From Pseudomonadota bacterium (GTDB lineage: Bacteria > Pseudomonadota > Alphaproteobacteria > Rhizobiales > Beijerinckiaceae): a stretch of DNA of 5,707 bases. Below, piece by piece: positions 1 to 5,707 of the stretch (position 1 is its first letter; each line of letters starts with the position of its first letter). The position numbers were made by a program, and so were the translations under genes. A model generated the notes under the pieces. It saw only the letters and a program-made list of their open reading frames with translations, searched no databases and was not told the origin of the DNA. The stretch covers positions 1 to 5,707 of the forward strand of contig JAFAEL010000175.1 of the NCBI GenBank assembly GCA_023423995.1, in the 5' to 3' direction.

Positions 1-518
1 TCGTGCACCTCGACCAGCACGTCCATGGCGACGGCTTCGGCCGTGCCGATCAGGGCCTGTGCCTCGCTGTCGGTCACGGCCGCCATGATGACGAGAATGC
101 AGTCCGCCCCGAGCGCCCGGGCCTCGAACACCTGATACGGATCGAACATGAAATCCTTCCGGAGCGCCGGAAGGGAGCAGGCGGAACGTGCCTCATCGAG
201 GTATTCCGGCCGGCCCTGGAAGGAGGGCTCGTCCGTCAGCACGGAAAGGCAGGTGGCGCCGCCCTGCGCGTATGCCTTGGCCAACGCCGCCGGATCGAAA
301 TCGGCCCGGATCAGGCCCTTGGAGGGGCTCGCCTTCTTGATCTCGGCGATCAGCGCCGCACGGCCCTCGGCGAGGGTGTCGCGGATCGCGGACAGAAAGC
401 CGCGCGGCTTCGACACCGCGAAGGCACGATCTTCCATCGCGTCCGGGTCGATCCGCTCCTTGGCGGCAGCGATCTCCCGCCGCTTGTAGGTGGCGATCTG
501 TTCGAGAATGTCGCTCAT
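1..518 (-). CDS. trpC: Indole-3-glycerol-phosphate synthase TrpC, N-terminal 172 codons (cut by window edge)
   Basis: TrpC closes the ring of 1-(2-carboxyphenylamino)-1-deoxyribulose 5-phosphate, with loss of CO2 and water, to give indole-3-glycerol phosphate in the cytoplasm, the next-to-last stage of tryptophan synthesis. Reading the minus strand from ATG at 518 gives an open frame to the window edge starting [15 protein letters not shown]. The (beta/alpha)8-barrel active-site motifs are visible: [11 protein letters not shown] at residues 58-68 (catalytic Glu59 and Lys61, phosphate-side Ser64), LTDEPSFQG at 94-102, LRKDF at 119-123 (the catalytic general-acid Lys is 121), and LVEVH at 168-172 with catalytic Glu170. 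Assignment of these residues is by analogy with the well-studied archaeal and E. coli enzymes. About 95-100 C-terminal residues lie outside the window. The start overlaps the trpD stop as ATGA, so translation is probably coupled. The protein appears monofunctional at this end; a fused TrpF cannot be excluded because the C-terminus is not seen. Confidence 0.96.
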   Translation of the reverse strand, partial: MSDILEQIATYKRREIAAAKERIDPDAMEDRAFAVSKPRGFLSAIRDTLAEGRAALIAEIKKASPSKGLIRADFDPAALAKAYAQGGATCLSVLTDEPSFQGRPEYLDEARSACSLPALRKDFMFDPYQVFEARALGADCILVIMAAVTDSEAQALIGTAEAVAMDVLVEVH

Positions 519-1537
519 GGCGAGCCGTCGTTCGAAACCGCGATCAGGCGTTCCAGAGCGCCTTTTGCGGCACCCGTATCCACCGACGCCGCAGCACGCT
601 CCACGCCTTCCCTGAGATCGTGCGCCTGCCCGGCAACGACGAGAGCTGCCGCCGCATTCAGGACTGCGACATCACGATACGGGGTCTTGCGCCCGTCGAG
701 CACCGCTCGCAGCTGCCGGGCGTTGTGCTCGGGATCGGCGCCCTTCAGGTCCTCCGGGCGGGCGCGAGAGAGACCCACCTCCTCCGGCGTGATCGCGAAG
801 GACCGAATGGTGCCGTTCTCCAGCGCGACGACCTCCGTGGGACCGGTGGTCGTGATCTCGTCGAGCCCGTCGGAACCGTGGACCGTCCAGACCCGCTCGC
901 TCCCGAGCTCCTGGAGGGCCCGGGTGAGCGGCTCGAGCCAAGCTCTTGAAAACACGCCCAGAACCTGCCGGCGCACGCCGGCCGGGTTCGACAGGGGTCC
1001 GAGCAGGTTGAAGAGCGTGCGCGTGCCCAGCTCCACCCGCGTCGGCGCGACATGCCGCATCGAGGCATGATGGGTCTGGGCGAACATGAAGCAGAGGCCG
1101 GCATCATCCAGGCACCGCTCCAGTCCGGCGGGATCGAGCCCGAGCCGCACGCCGAGCGCGCCGAGGACGTCTGCGGCGCCCGACTTCGAAGAGGCCGCGC
1201 GATTGCCGTGCTTGGCGACCTTCACCCCGGCACCGGCGACGATGATCGCCGCGAGAGAAGAGATGTTGTAGCTGCCCGAGCCATCGCCGCCCGTGCCGAC
1301 GATGTCGATCGCGTCAGGCGGGGCGCTCACGCGGAGCATGCGGCCGCGCATGGCGTCCACCGCGCCGATGATCTCGCTCTGCGCCTCGCCCCGAACACGC
1401 AGGGCCATGAGGAAGCCGCCGGCCTGCGACGGCGTGACCTCGCCCGAGAGCAGCGTCTCGAAGGCTTCCCGGGCTTCTTCCCGCGTCAAGGCGGCGCCCG
1501 TCGCGACCTTCGCCAGATAGGGTTTGAAGGAGTCCAT
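515..1537 (-). CDS. trpD: Anthranilate phosphoribosyltransferase TrpD
   Basis: TrpD transfers the phosphoribosyl group of PRPP to anthranilate, giving N-(5-phosphoribosyl)anthranilate; it is cytoplasmic and normally a homodimer. The 340 residues are the usual full length. An N-terminal helical domain (about 1-70) is followed by the nucleoside-phosphorylase-type alpha/beta domain. Family signatures are intact: the PRPP loop [13 protein letters not shown] at 81-93, [12 protein letters not shown] at 109-120 followed by an ADVLGALG stretch, HVAPTR at 162-167 whose Arg167 matches the anthranilate-binding arginine, [10 protein letters not shown] at 176-185, and [10 protein letters not shown] at 220-229 containing the metal-binding Asp226-Glu227 pair. 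The ATG at 1537 lies 6 bases after the trpG stop and its stop (517-515) overlaps trpC ATG by four bases, so trpG-trpD-trpC form one transcript with probable translational coupling. The ribosome binding site is weak (GAGCCGGG just before ATG, overlapping the trpG stop), which fits coupled reinitiation. Nothing looks damaged. Confidence 0.98.
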   Translation of the reverse strand: MDSFKPYLAKVATGAALTREEAREAFETLLSGEVTPSQAGGFLMALRVRGEAQSEIIGAVDAMRGRMLRVSAPPDAIDIVGTGGDGSGSYNISSLAAIIVAGAGVKVAKHGNRAASSKSGAADVLGALGVRLGLDPAGLERCLDDAGLCFMFAQTHHASMRHVAPTRVELGTRTLFNLLGPLSNPAGVRRQVLGVFSRAWLEPLTRALQELGSERVWTVHGSDGLDEITTTGPTEVVALENGTIRSFAITPEEVGLSRARPEDLKGADPEHNARQLRAVLDGRKTPYRDVAVLNAAAALVVAGQAHDLREGVERAAASVDTGAAKGALERLIAVSNDGSP

Positions 1538-1543
1538 CCCGGC

Positions 1544-2164
1544 TCAATGCACGGCGCGGCCGAGCTTGTCACGCCCGCCCGTGTTCCACCGCCGCGCGAG
1601 ATCGAGAAAGTTCTCGACGATCAGCCGTCCGTGCTCGGAGGAGACGCTCTCCGGATGGAACTGCACGCCGTGGATCGGCAGCGTTCGGTGCGATAGCCCC
1701 ATGATGCAGCCATCCCGCGTCTCTGCCGTGATCGCCAGTTCCTCCGGGCAGCCCTCGCGCGCCACCACGAGCGAGTGATAGCGCGTCGCCCGGAACGGGC
1801 CGTTGATCCCCCGGAACAGCGTCTCGCTGCGGTGGCTGATCTCGTCGACCTTGCCGTGCATCGGAGCGGGCGCGCGTACCACGGCGCCGCCGAAAGCCTG
1901 CCCGATGGCCTGCAACCCCAGGCACACACCCAGCGTGGGCACCGCCGGTGAAACCTCCCGGATGATATCGAGCGAGATGCCGGCCTCGGTCGGCGTGCAA
2001 GGCCCCGGCGACACCACGATCGCCTCGGGCGCGAGGGCTTGCACGGCCCCTACCGTGACCTCGTCGTTGCGCACGACTTCGATCGACCCGGCGAGCGGGC
2101 CGATCAGGTGCACGAGATTCCAGGTGAAGGAATCGTAATTGTCGACGACGAGGACCTTGGTCAT
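1544..2164 (-). CDS. trpG: Anthranilate synthase glutamine amidotransferase subunit TrpG (PabA-like)
   Basis: TrpG hydrolyses glutamine and passes ammonia to TrpE, which turns chorismate into anthranilate, the first committed step of tryptophan synthesis. The 206 residues are one class-I (triad) glutamine amidotransferase domain. Visible motifs: VVDNYDSFTWNLV at 6-18, VSPGPCTP at 51-58, the nucleophile loop GVCLGLQAIG at 79-88 with Cys81, the MHGK stretch at 102-105, the YHSL segment at 129-132, and the triad HGVQFHPES at 165-173 with His170 and Glu172. The start ATG at 2164 gives the canonical MTKVLVVDNYDSF N-terminus, and GGAAG lies about 10 bases upstream as a weak ribosome binding site. 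It is the first gene of the trpGDC run. The same fold serves PabA in folate synthesis, and one protein can serve both pathways; linkage to trpD and trpC argues for TrpG. trpE is not adjacent, and this protein is not fused to TrpE as it is in many Rhizobium-type relatives. Confidence 0.96.
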   Translation of the reverse strand: MTKVLVVDNYDSFTWNLVHLIGPLAGSIEVVRNDEVTVGAVQALAPEAIVVSPGPCTPTEAGISLDIIREVSPAVPTLGVCLGLQAIGQAFGGAVVRAPAPMHGKVDEISHRSETLFRGINGPFRATRYHSLVVAREGCPEELAITAETRDGCIMGLSHRTLPIHGVQFHPESVSSEHGRLIVENFLDLARRWNTGGRDKLGRAVH

Positions 2165-2165
2165 T

Positions 2166-2210
2166 CGGCAGGCACTTCCGCTGCGGCATGTGTGGTCCGG
2201 ACGCCTGCCG
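2166..2210. repeat. Perfect 8-bp inverted repeat across the trpG promoter and leader
   Basis: CGGCAGGC (2166-2173) and GCCTGCCG (2203-2210) are exact reverse complements separated by 29 bases. On the trpG strand the upstream arm directly follows the candidate -35 box, and the downstream arm ends one base before the trpG ATG. The segment between the arms contains a further perfect palindrome, GTCCGGAC (2195-2202), directly next to the upstream arm. This layout could be a two-site operator or, if transcription starts upstream of 2210, a hairpin that hides the ribosome binding site. A rough count suggests that an 8-bp match of this kind arises by chance in perhaps one in ten GC-rich 100-base gaps, so function is only a possibility. 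Confidence 0.35.
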
Positions 2211-2216
2211 GGTCAA
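2188..2216 (-). promoter_or_regulatory. Candidate sigma-70-type promoter for the trpGDC operon
   Basis: On the minus strand, TTGACC (2216-2211) is a five-of-six match to the TTGACA -35 box. Seventeen bases further on is ACACAT (2193-2188), a poor match to TATAAT that keeps only its last two bases. A start site would then fall near 2180, leaving a leader of about 15 bases before the trpG ATG. Alphaproteobacterial -10 boxes are often degenerate, so the call rests mainly on the -35 box and its position in the only intergenic space ahead of trpG. No run of Trp codons or obvious leader peptide is present in this 104-base gap, so classical ribosome-mediated attenuation is not supported here. Confidence 0.4.
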
Positions 2217-2268
2217 GGATTACCTTCAGCGGGCGATAACCCGGGCGTGGTAGCGCTCTCGCGCCCTC

Positions 2269-3477
2269 ATGCGAATCCTCCTCGCCAACACCGGTCATCC
2301 CGCCACCATCAAGGGCGGCGCCGAAGCCGCCGTGCTCGATCTCGGCCATGCGCTCGTGGCCCGCGGACACCATGTCGCGCTGGCCGTGCACCATGCGGGC
2401 GCGGAGCTGGAGGAAAGCGACGATGGCGGGGTGCGGGTCTACGCGCTTCCCAATCGCAACCTCTATTTCGGGTTCGACGGGCGCCGCCGCCCTGCCCCGC
2501 TCCGCCTGGCCTGGCACGGGGTGGACAGCGCCAATCCGCTCATGGCGCGCGCCTTTGGCGAGATCCTCGATCGCGAGAAACCGGATCTCCTCAACACGCA
2601 TGTCGTGGTGGGGCTGTCGCAACTCGTCTGGCGCGAGGCGAAACGGCGCGGGGTGCCGATCGTCCACTACCTGCACGAATACGGCACGATGTGCCCTCGC
2701 GGCTCCGCTTTCCGGGATGGGCGCCTGTGCAAGAGCCCCTGCGCCAGCTGCTCGCTCCTGACCCGGCCGAGAAAGCGCCTCTCCGGCCTCGTCGACACGG
2801 TGGTGGGCGTCAGCCGGTTCACGCTGCAGCGTCACCTCGACTGGGGGTTCTTCCCGAATGCCCGGCAGGCCGTGCTCCCAAACATCTTCCACGGCCTGAG
2901 CTTCCGGGGGCGCGCTCCGGCCAAGGCCGGCCCGCTCAGGCTCGGCTATTTCGGCCGCCTAATCCCGGACAAGGGCGCTCACGTCCTGCTTCAGGCGCTC
3001 CAAGCCATCCCGGCCGAGAGCTGGACGCTCGACATCGCCGGCACCGGGGACGACGCCTATATCGAGCAGCTGAAGCGCGAGGCCGGCCGGAATGTCCGGT
3101 TCCTGGGCTGGACCGGCGCCGCAACTTTCTTCGCCGGCATCGACGTGCTCGTCGTTCCCTCGATATGGCCTGACCCGCAGCCCCGCGTGATCTTCGAGGC
3201 CTTCAGCCATGGCGTGCCGGTCCTCGGCTCCCGCGCCGGCGGGATCCCTGAGCAGATCGACGAGGGCGAGACGGGGTGGCTCTTCGACGCGGGCTCGGTC
3301 GAGAGCCTCGCTGCAGCGGCCGCAGCCTTGGCCGCGGATCGTAGCGACCGTCGGATCAGGCCTGCCAGCTTCGAGCGCCGGCTGGCGCGGCTCGCTCCCG
3401 AGCGGGTGATCGCGGAATACGAGCGAGTCTACGGGGAGGCTTTAGGTGTGGCCTCCGCGCCATCCTGCACAGCTTAA
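2269..3477 (+). CDS. Glycosyltransferase family 4 protein (GT-B fold), cysteine-cluster type
   Basis: This is a probable cytoplasmic or membrane-associated retaining glycosyltransferase that moves a sugar from a nucleotide donor to a lipid- or polysaccharide-linked acceptor; donor and acceptor cannot be read from sequence. The 402 residues have the two Rossmann-like halves of the GT-B fold. The N-terminal half opens MRILLANTGHP with the glycine loop KGGAE at 15-19. The C-terminal half begins near residue 222: GYFGRLIPDKG at 226-236 supplies the phosphate-binding Arg230 and Lys235, LDIAGTGDD follows at 254-262, and the donor-site region is VPSIWPDPQPRVIFEAF at 296-312, then HGVPVLGSRAGGIPE at 314-328. 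The usual E-x7-E is here Asp302-x7-Glu310. A cluster Cys142-x11-Cys154-x3-Cys158-x2-Cys161 follows HEYGTMCPRG, a pattern seen in a subset of GT4 enzymes. There is no signal peptide or clear membrane segment. Start chosen because the N-terminus matches the fold exactly, although no Shine-Dalgarno sequence precedes it. It is divergent from trpG and 115 bases before yajC; no other sugar gene is near. Confidence 0.88.
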   Translation: MRILLANTGHPATIKGGAEAAVLDLGHALVARGHHVALAVHHAGAELEESDDGGVRVYALPNRNLYFGFDGRRRPAPLRLAWHGVDSANPLMARAFGEILDREKPDLLNTHVVVGLSQLVWREAKRRGVPIVHYLHEYGTMCPRGSAFRDGRLCKSPCASCSLLTRPRKRLSGLVDTVVGVSRFTLQRHLDWGFFPNARQAVLPNIFHGLSFRGRAPAKAGPLRLGYFGRLIPDKGAHVLLQALQAIPAESWTLDIAGTGDDAYIEQLKREAGRNVRFLGWTGAATFFAGIDVLVVPSIWPDPQPRVIFEAFSHGVPVLGSRAGGIPEQIDEGETGWLFDAGSVESLAAAAAALAADRSDRRIRPASFERRLARLAPERVIAEYERVYGEALGVASAPSCTA

Positions 3478-3592
3478 CGGTCCCGGAGCACTGGACGGCG
3501 GCCCCGCTCGACCTCATTTGCTCCAGCAACAACCATCGTGATAGGCGGCGGGCTCCGCCCTTCATCAGATTCCGAGCCCTGAGGAGCACTAC
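3478..3592 (+). promoter_or_regulatory. Gap before yajC; weak candidate promoter and leader for yajC-secD-secF
   Basis: This 115-base gap is the only place for a promoter dedicated to the yajC operon, unless it is read through from the glycosyltransferase gene. The best candidate is TTGCTC (3518-3523) and GATAGG (3540-3545) with a 16-base spacer; both are imperfect. GGCGG (3544-3548) can pair with CCGCC (3555-3559) around a six-base loop, or GGGC (3550-3553) with GCCC (3557-3560), but no T-run follows, so I do not call a terminator for the upstream gene. The last bases hold the yajC ribosome binding site. Confidence 0.3.
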
Positions 3593-3595
3593 TTG
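3581..3595 (+). promoter_or_regulatory. Ribosome binding site fixing a TTG start for yajC
   Basis: GAGGAG (3581-3586) lies 6 bases before TTG at 3593-3595. This is a strong Shine-Dalgarno at good spacing and decides the start: the next in-frame ATG, at residue 16 (3638), would remove the MITPAYAQ N-terminus typical of alphaproteobacterial YajC and lacks a comparable site. Confidence 0.75.
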
Positions 3596-3919
3596 ATCAC
3601 GCCCGCTTACGCGCAAGGAGCATCCGGGCTGCCTGCGATGGACACGCTCCTCCAGTTTGTCCCCTTCGTGCTCATCTTCGTCATCATGTGGTTCCTCATC
3701 ATCCGGCCGCAGCAGCGCCGGGCGCGGGAACATGCCGACATGATCAAGGCGGTGCGCCGCGGCGACACCGTCGTCACGACGGGCGGAATCGTGGGCCGCG
3801 TCACGAAGGTGACGGATGATCCGGAGATCGAGGTCGAGATCGCGGACGGCGTGCGCGTGAAGCTCGTCAGGACGATGATCACGGACGTTCGCACCAAGGG
3901 CGAACCCGTCAAGGCCTGA
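3593..3919 (+). CDS. yajC: Sec translocon accessory subunit YajC
   Basis: YajC is a small single-span inner-membrane protein that associates with SecD and SecF and, through them, with the SecYEG channel; in E. coli it is dispensable and its exact role is unsettled. The 108 residues compare with 110 in E. coli. After the short N-terminus MITPAYAQGASG comes one hydrophobic helix at about 18-37 (LLQFVPFVLIFVIMWFLII), then the family hallmark RPQQRR at 38-43 and the cytoplasmic domain with the conserved GDTVVTTGGIVGRV stretch at 57-70. The TTG start is supported by GAGGAG six bases upstream. The gene heads a co-directional yajC-secD-secF set, the standard order in proteobacteria; 35 bases separate its stop from secD, and these contain a perfect hairpin. 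Codon use and base composition match the neighbours. Confidence 0.96.
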   Translation: MITPAYAQGASGLPAMDTLLQFVPFVLIFVIMWFLIIRPQQRRAREHADMIKAVRRGDTVVTTGGIVGRVTKVTDDPEIEVEIADGVRVKLVRTMITDVRTKGEPVKA

Positions 3920-3934
3920 TCCGGGGCTCCCGGA
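3920..3934 (+). other. Intercistronic GC hairpin between yajC and secD
   Basis: TCCGGG (3920-3925), loop GCT, and CCCGGA (3929-3934) form a perfect 6-bp stem that begins at the base right after the yajC TGA stop. Five of the six pairs are G-C. No T-run follows (the next bases are CGGAAATCGG), so it is not a classical intrinsic terminator. It could be an mRNA stability or processing element that sets the YajC to SecD ratio, or a chance structure in GC-rich DNA. Confidence 0.45.
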
Positions 3935-3954
3935 CGGAAATCGGCGACGAGCAC

Positions 3955-5562
3955 ATGCTGCGCTACTCGAAAACAAAGACGCTCCTGACCCTGGGCATCA
4001 TCCTGCTCGGCCTGGTGCTCGCCGTGCCGAGCATGATGTCCAAGGAGCAGCGTGAAGCGTTTCGGGCGGCGTTTCCGTCCTGGGTTCCGTCCTGGTTGAT
4101 CCCGCATCGGGCCATCGTGCTCGGCCTCGATCTCCAGGGAGGCTCGCACATCCTTCTCGAGGTCGATCAGGCTGACCTCATCCGCACCCAGGTGATCGCG
4201 CTGCGCGACGACGTGCGCCGCGTGCTGCGGGAGACCGGCGTTGCAGTCGAGGGCGGCATCCAGACGACGCCTCGGGGCATCTCCCTGCGAGTCCCGGACG
4301 CCGCGGCCCGCGCGCGCCTCATGCCGAAGCTGCGCGAACTCTCGCAGCCGATCACCAACGCCATTCTCGGCCAGACCGGCGCCCGTACCCTCGACGTCAC
4401 CGAGAACGACAGCGGGCTGATCCAGCTCACGCTGTCGGAACAGGGCATCCAGGACAGGGTGCGCCGCGCCGTCGACCAGTCGATCGAGGTCGTACGCCGC
4501 CGCGTCGACCAGCTCGGCACGACCGAACCGTCCATCCAGCGCCAGGGCGCCGACCGCATCCTGGTCCAGGTCCCGGGCCTCCAGGATCCGACCCGCCTCG
4601 AGCAGATCCTCGGCCAGACGGCGAAGCTCGAGTTCCGCCTCCTCGGCGATGCAGGCTCGACCGATACCGAGCTCATGCCGTCAAAGGATGCCGGCGGGCA
4701 GCGCGTGCCGGTGGAGCGGCGCGTGATCGTCTCGGGTGAAGACCTCACGGACGCCCAGCCCGGCTTCGACTCGCGGACGAACGAGCCGATCGTCAATTTC
4801 CGCTTCAACCTTCGGGGCGCGCAGCGCTTCGGCGAGACGACAACGCAGAATGTCGGCCGGCCGCTCGCGATCGTGCTCGACAACGAGGTGATCTCCGCGC
4901 CGCGCATCCTGCAGCCCATCACGGGCGGATCCGGCCAGATTTCGGGCCGGTTCACGGTCCAGCAGGCGAACGACCTCGCGGTCCTGCTCCGGTCCGGCGC
5001 CCTCCCGGCGAAGCTGACTGTCGTCGAGCGCCGCACCGTCGGGCCTGGCCTCGGTCAGGACTCGATCGAGGCGGGCAAGATGGCGACCTACATCGCCACC
5101 CTGCTGGTCGCGGTCTACATGTTCGCGACCTATGGCATGTTCGGCTTCATCGCCAACATCGCACTCGTCGTCCACGTGGGCTTGATCTTCGGCCTGATGT
5201 CGGTGCTGGAGGCGACGCTGACGCTGCCCGGCATCGCCGGCATCGTCCTGACGATCGGCACGGCGGTGGACTCGAACGTGCTCATCTACGAGCGCATCCG
5301 CGAGGAGGCGAAGGCAGGCCGCTCGGTCGTCTCCGCCATCCAGGCGGGCTTCGAGCGCGCCTTCGCGACGATCATCGATTCGAACTCGACCATGGCGATC
5401 GCCGCCATCATCCTGTTCTTCCTCGGATCTGGGCCAGTCCGCGGCTTCGCGGTCGTGTTCATCCTCGGCATCCTCACGACCGTGATCACGGCCGTGACGC
5501 TGACCCGCATGATGATCGCGCTCTGGTACGCATACACTCGCCCCAAGGCGATCCCCTTCTAG
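3955..5562 (+). CDS. secD: Protein translocase subunit SecD
   Basis: SecD pairs with SecF in the inner membrane; using the proton gradient, the large periplasmic domain pulls exported proteins out of SecYEG after SecA has pushed them in. The 535 residues suit an alphaproteobacterial SecD (E. coli 615). Layout: TM1 at about 8-28; the start of the periplasmic part with LGLDLQGGSHILLEVD at 56-71; P1 base and head to about 360, including RRRVDQLGTTEPSIQRQG at 181-198; GPGLGQDSI at 363-371 leading to TM2 (about 375-393); TM3 (397-416); TM4 (424-444) carrying GTAVDSNVLIYERIREE at 435-451, whose Asp439 corresponds to the membrane aspartate needed for proton flow in characterised SecDF; TM5 (472-491) and TM6 (497-520). 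The ATG at 3955 gives the usual MLRYSKTK start; the preceding Shine-Dalgarno is weak (GACGAG), so translation may partly depend on upstream yajC. secF follows after 12 bases. Confidence 0.97.
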   Translation: MLRYSKTKTLLTLGIILLGLVLAVPSMMSKEQREAFRAAFPSWVPSWLIPHRAIVLGLDLQGGSHILLEVDQADLIRTQVIALRDDVRRVLRETGVAVEGGIQTTPRGISLRVPDAAARARLMPKLRELSQPITNAILGQTGARTLDVTENDSGLIQLTLSEQGIQDRVRRAVDQSIEVVRRRVDQLGTTEPSIQRQGADRILVQVPGLQDPTRLEQILGQTAKLEFRLLGDAGSTDTELMPSKDAGGQRVPVERRVIVSGEDLTDAQPGFDSRTNEPIVNFRFNLRGAQRFGETTTQNVGRPLAIVLDNEVISAPRILQPITGGSGQISGRFTVQQANDLAVLLRSGALPAKLTVVERRTVGPGLGQDSIEAGKMATYIATLLVAVYMFATYGMFGFIANIALVVHVGLIFGLMSVLEATLTLPGIAGIVLTIGTAVDSNVLIYERIREEAKAGRSVVSAIQAGFERAFATIIDSNSTMAIAAIILFFLGSGPVRGFAVVFILGILTTVITAVTLTRMMIALWYAYTRPKAIPF

Positions 5563-5577
5563 GACTCGACTCCCGTG
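5561..5577 (+). promoter_or_regulatory. Ribosome binding site fixing a GTG start for secF
   Basis: AGGA (5561-5564) overlaps the secD TAG stop and sits 10 bases before GTG at 5575-5577. The GTG gives the expected SecF N-terminus MRLLRLWPDETRFDFMRLR; the next in-frame ATG is at residue 16 (5620) and would remove the conserved cytoplasmic lead-in. Overlap of the site with the secD stop implies coupled translation of the pair. Confidence 0.6.
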
Positions 5578-5707
5578 CGCCTGCTTCGCCTTTGGCCGGA
5601 CGAGACCCGCTTCGACTTCATGCGGCTCCGGCACTTCTCGTTTCCGCTGTCCGCGGCGATCTCGATCGCGATCGTCATCACCTTCATGACGGTCGGGCTC
5701 AACTACG
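5575..5707 (+). CDS. secF: Protein translocase subunit SecF, N-terminal 44 codons (cut by window edge)
   Basis: SecF is the partner of SecD in the proton-driven export complex. From GTG at 5575 the frame is open to the window end and reads MRLLRLWPDETRFDFMRL, a short cytoplasmic lead-in typical of SecF in this group, then FPLSAAISIAIVITFMTVGL at about 23-42, the first membrane helix, ending just before the expected start of the periplasmic domain. The usual family length is about 300-330 residues, so roughly 85 percent lies outside. Identification rests on this N-terminus and on position 12 bases after secD; both are characteristic. No feature of the periplasmic domain or of TM2-TM6 can be checked here. 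Confidence 0.93.
   Translation, partial: MRLLRLWPDETRFDFMRLRHFSFPLSAAISIAIVITFMTVGLNY

Noticed and set aside
3..1070. 355-codon open frame on the plus strand opposite trpC and trpD
   Set aside because: It lies antisense to two clearly conserved genes, has no recognisable domain and a low-complexity Arg/Ser/Pro-rich tail. Long antisense frames are expected in GC-rich DNA.
2165..2268. Trp leader peptide and attenuator ahead of trpG
   Set aside because: No small frame with tandem TGG codons and no terminator hairpin with a T-run is visible in the 104-base gap.
2161..2892. 243-codon minus-strand frame opposite the glycosyltransferase
   Set aside because: Antisense shadow of a well-supported glycosyltransferase; no family motif, and it would run through the trpG promoter region.
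2139..3173. 344-codon plus-strand frame overlapping the glycosyltransferase
   Set aside because: Arg/Pro/Gly-rich out-of-frame reading of the glycosyltransferase with no domain; it starts inside trpG on the opposite strand.
3435..3456. Stem GGAGGC/GCCTCC with a 10-base loop near the end of the glycosyltransferase gene, considered as a terminator
   Set aside because: It lies inside the coding region before the TAA stop, has a large loop and is not followed by a T-run.
3544..3560. Short GC-rich inverted repeats in the gap before yajC, considered as a terminator
   Set aside because: Stems of only 4-5 bp in competing registers and no T-run; not enough for an intrinsic terminator.
3356..3976. 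206-codon minus-strand frame opposite the glycosyltransferase end and yajC
   Set aside because: Antisense to yajC, whose sense reading matches the family along its full length; no independent support.
4681..5634. 317-codon minus-strand frame opposite secD and secF
   Set aside because: Asp/Arg/His-rich antisense translation of the secD membrane region, with no recognisable motif.

Overview
The window is GC-rich chromosomal DNA from an alphaproteobacterium, most likely of the order Hyphomicrobiales (a Methylobacteriaceae/Beijerinckiaceae-type genome such as Microvirga is a guess from memory of the protein sequences). The basis is the tight trpG-trpD-trpC operon, a short YajC beginning MITPAYAQ, and a 535-residue SecD followed by a separate secF. 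All genes are intact except the two cut by the window ends. There is no RNA gene, insertion sequence, CRISPR array or phage gene that I can support.

Region 1 (1-2164, minus strand) is a tryptophan biosynthesis operon read right to left: trpG (glutamine amidotransferase subunit of anthranilate synthase), trpD (anthranilate phosphoribosyltransferase) and the first 172 codons of trpC (indole-3-glycerol-phosphate synthase). trpG and trpD are 6 bases apart; trpD and trpC overlap by 4 (ATGA). trpE, the partner of TrpG, is not next to it. The 104-base gap 2165-2268 must carry the trpG promoter; it holds a good -35 box and a perfect 8-bp inverted repeat.

Region 2 (2269-3477, plus strand) is a single divergent GT-B glycosyltransferase of the GT4 type, probably for a surface polysaccharide. 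It has a four-cysteine cluster and an Asp in place of the first Glu of the E-x7-E motif. It has no biosynthetic neighbours here and looks like a lone accessory gene between two housekeeping loci.

Region 3 (3478-5707, plus strand) is the Sec accessory operon yajC-secD-secF, whose products form an inner-membrane complex that helps SecYEG export proteins using the proton motive force. yajC starts at TTG and secF at GTG, each behind a recognisable ribosome binding site; a perfect GC hairpin sits between yajC and secD. secF is cut by the window end after 44 codons.

No gap exceeds 115 bases. I found no convincing previously undescribed system; the points most worth a second look are the inverted repeat ahead of trpG, the yajC-secD hairpin, the missing trpE and the unusual glycosyltransferase.
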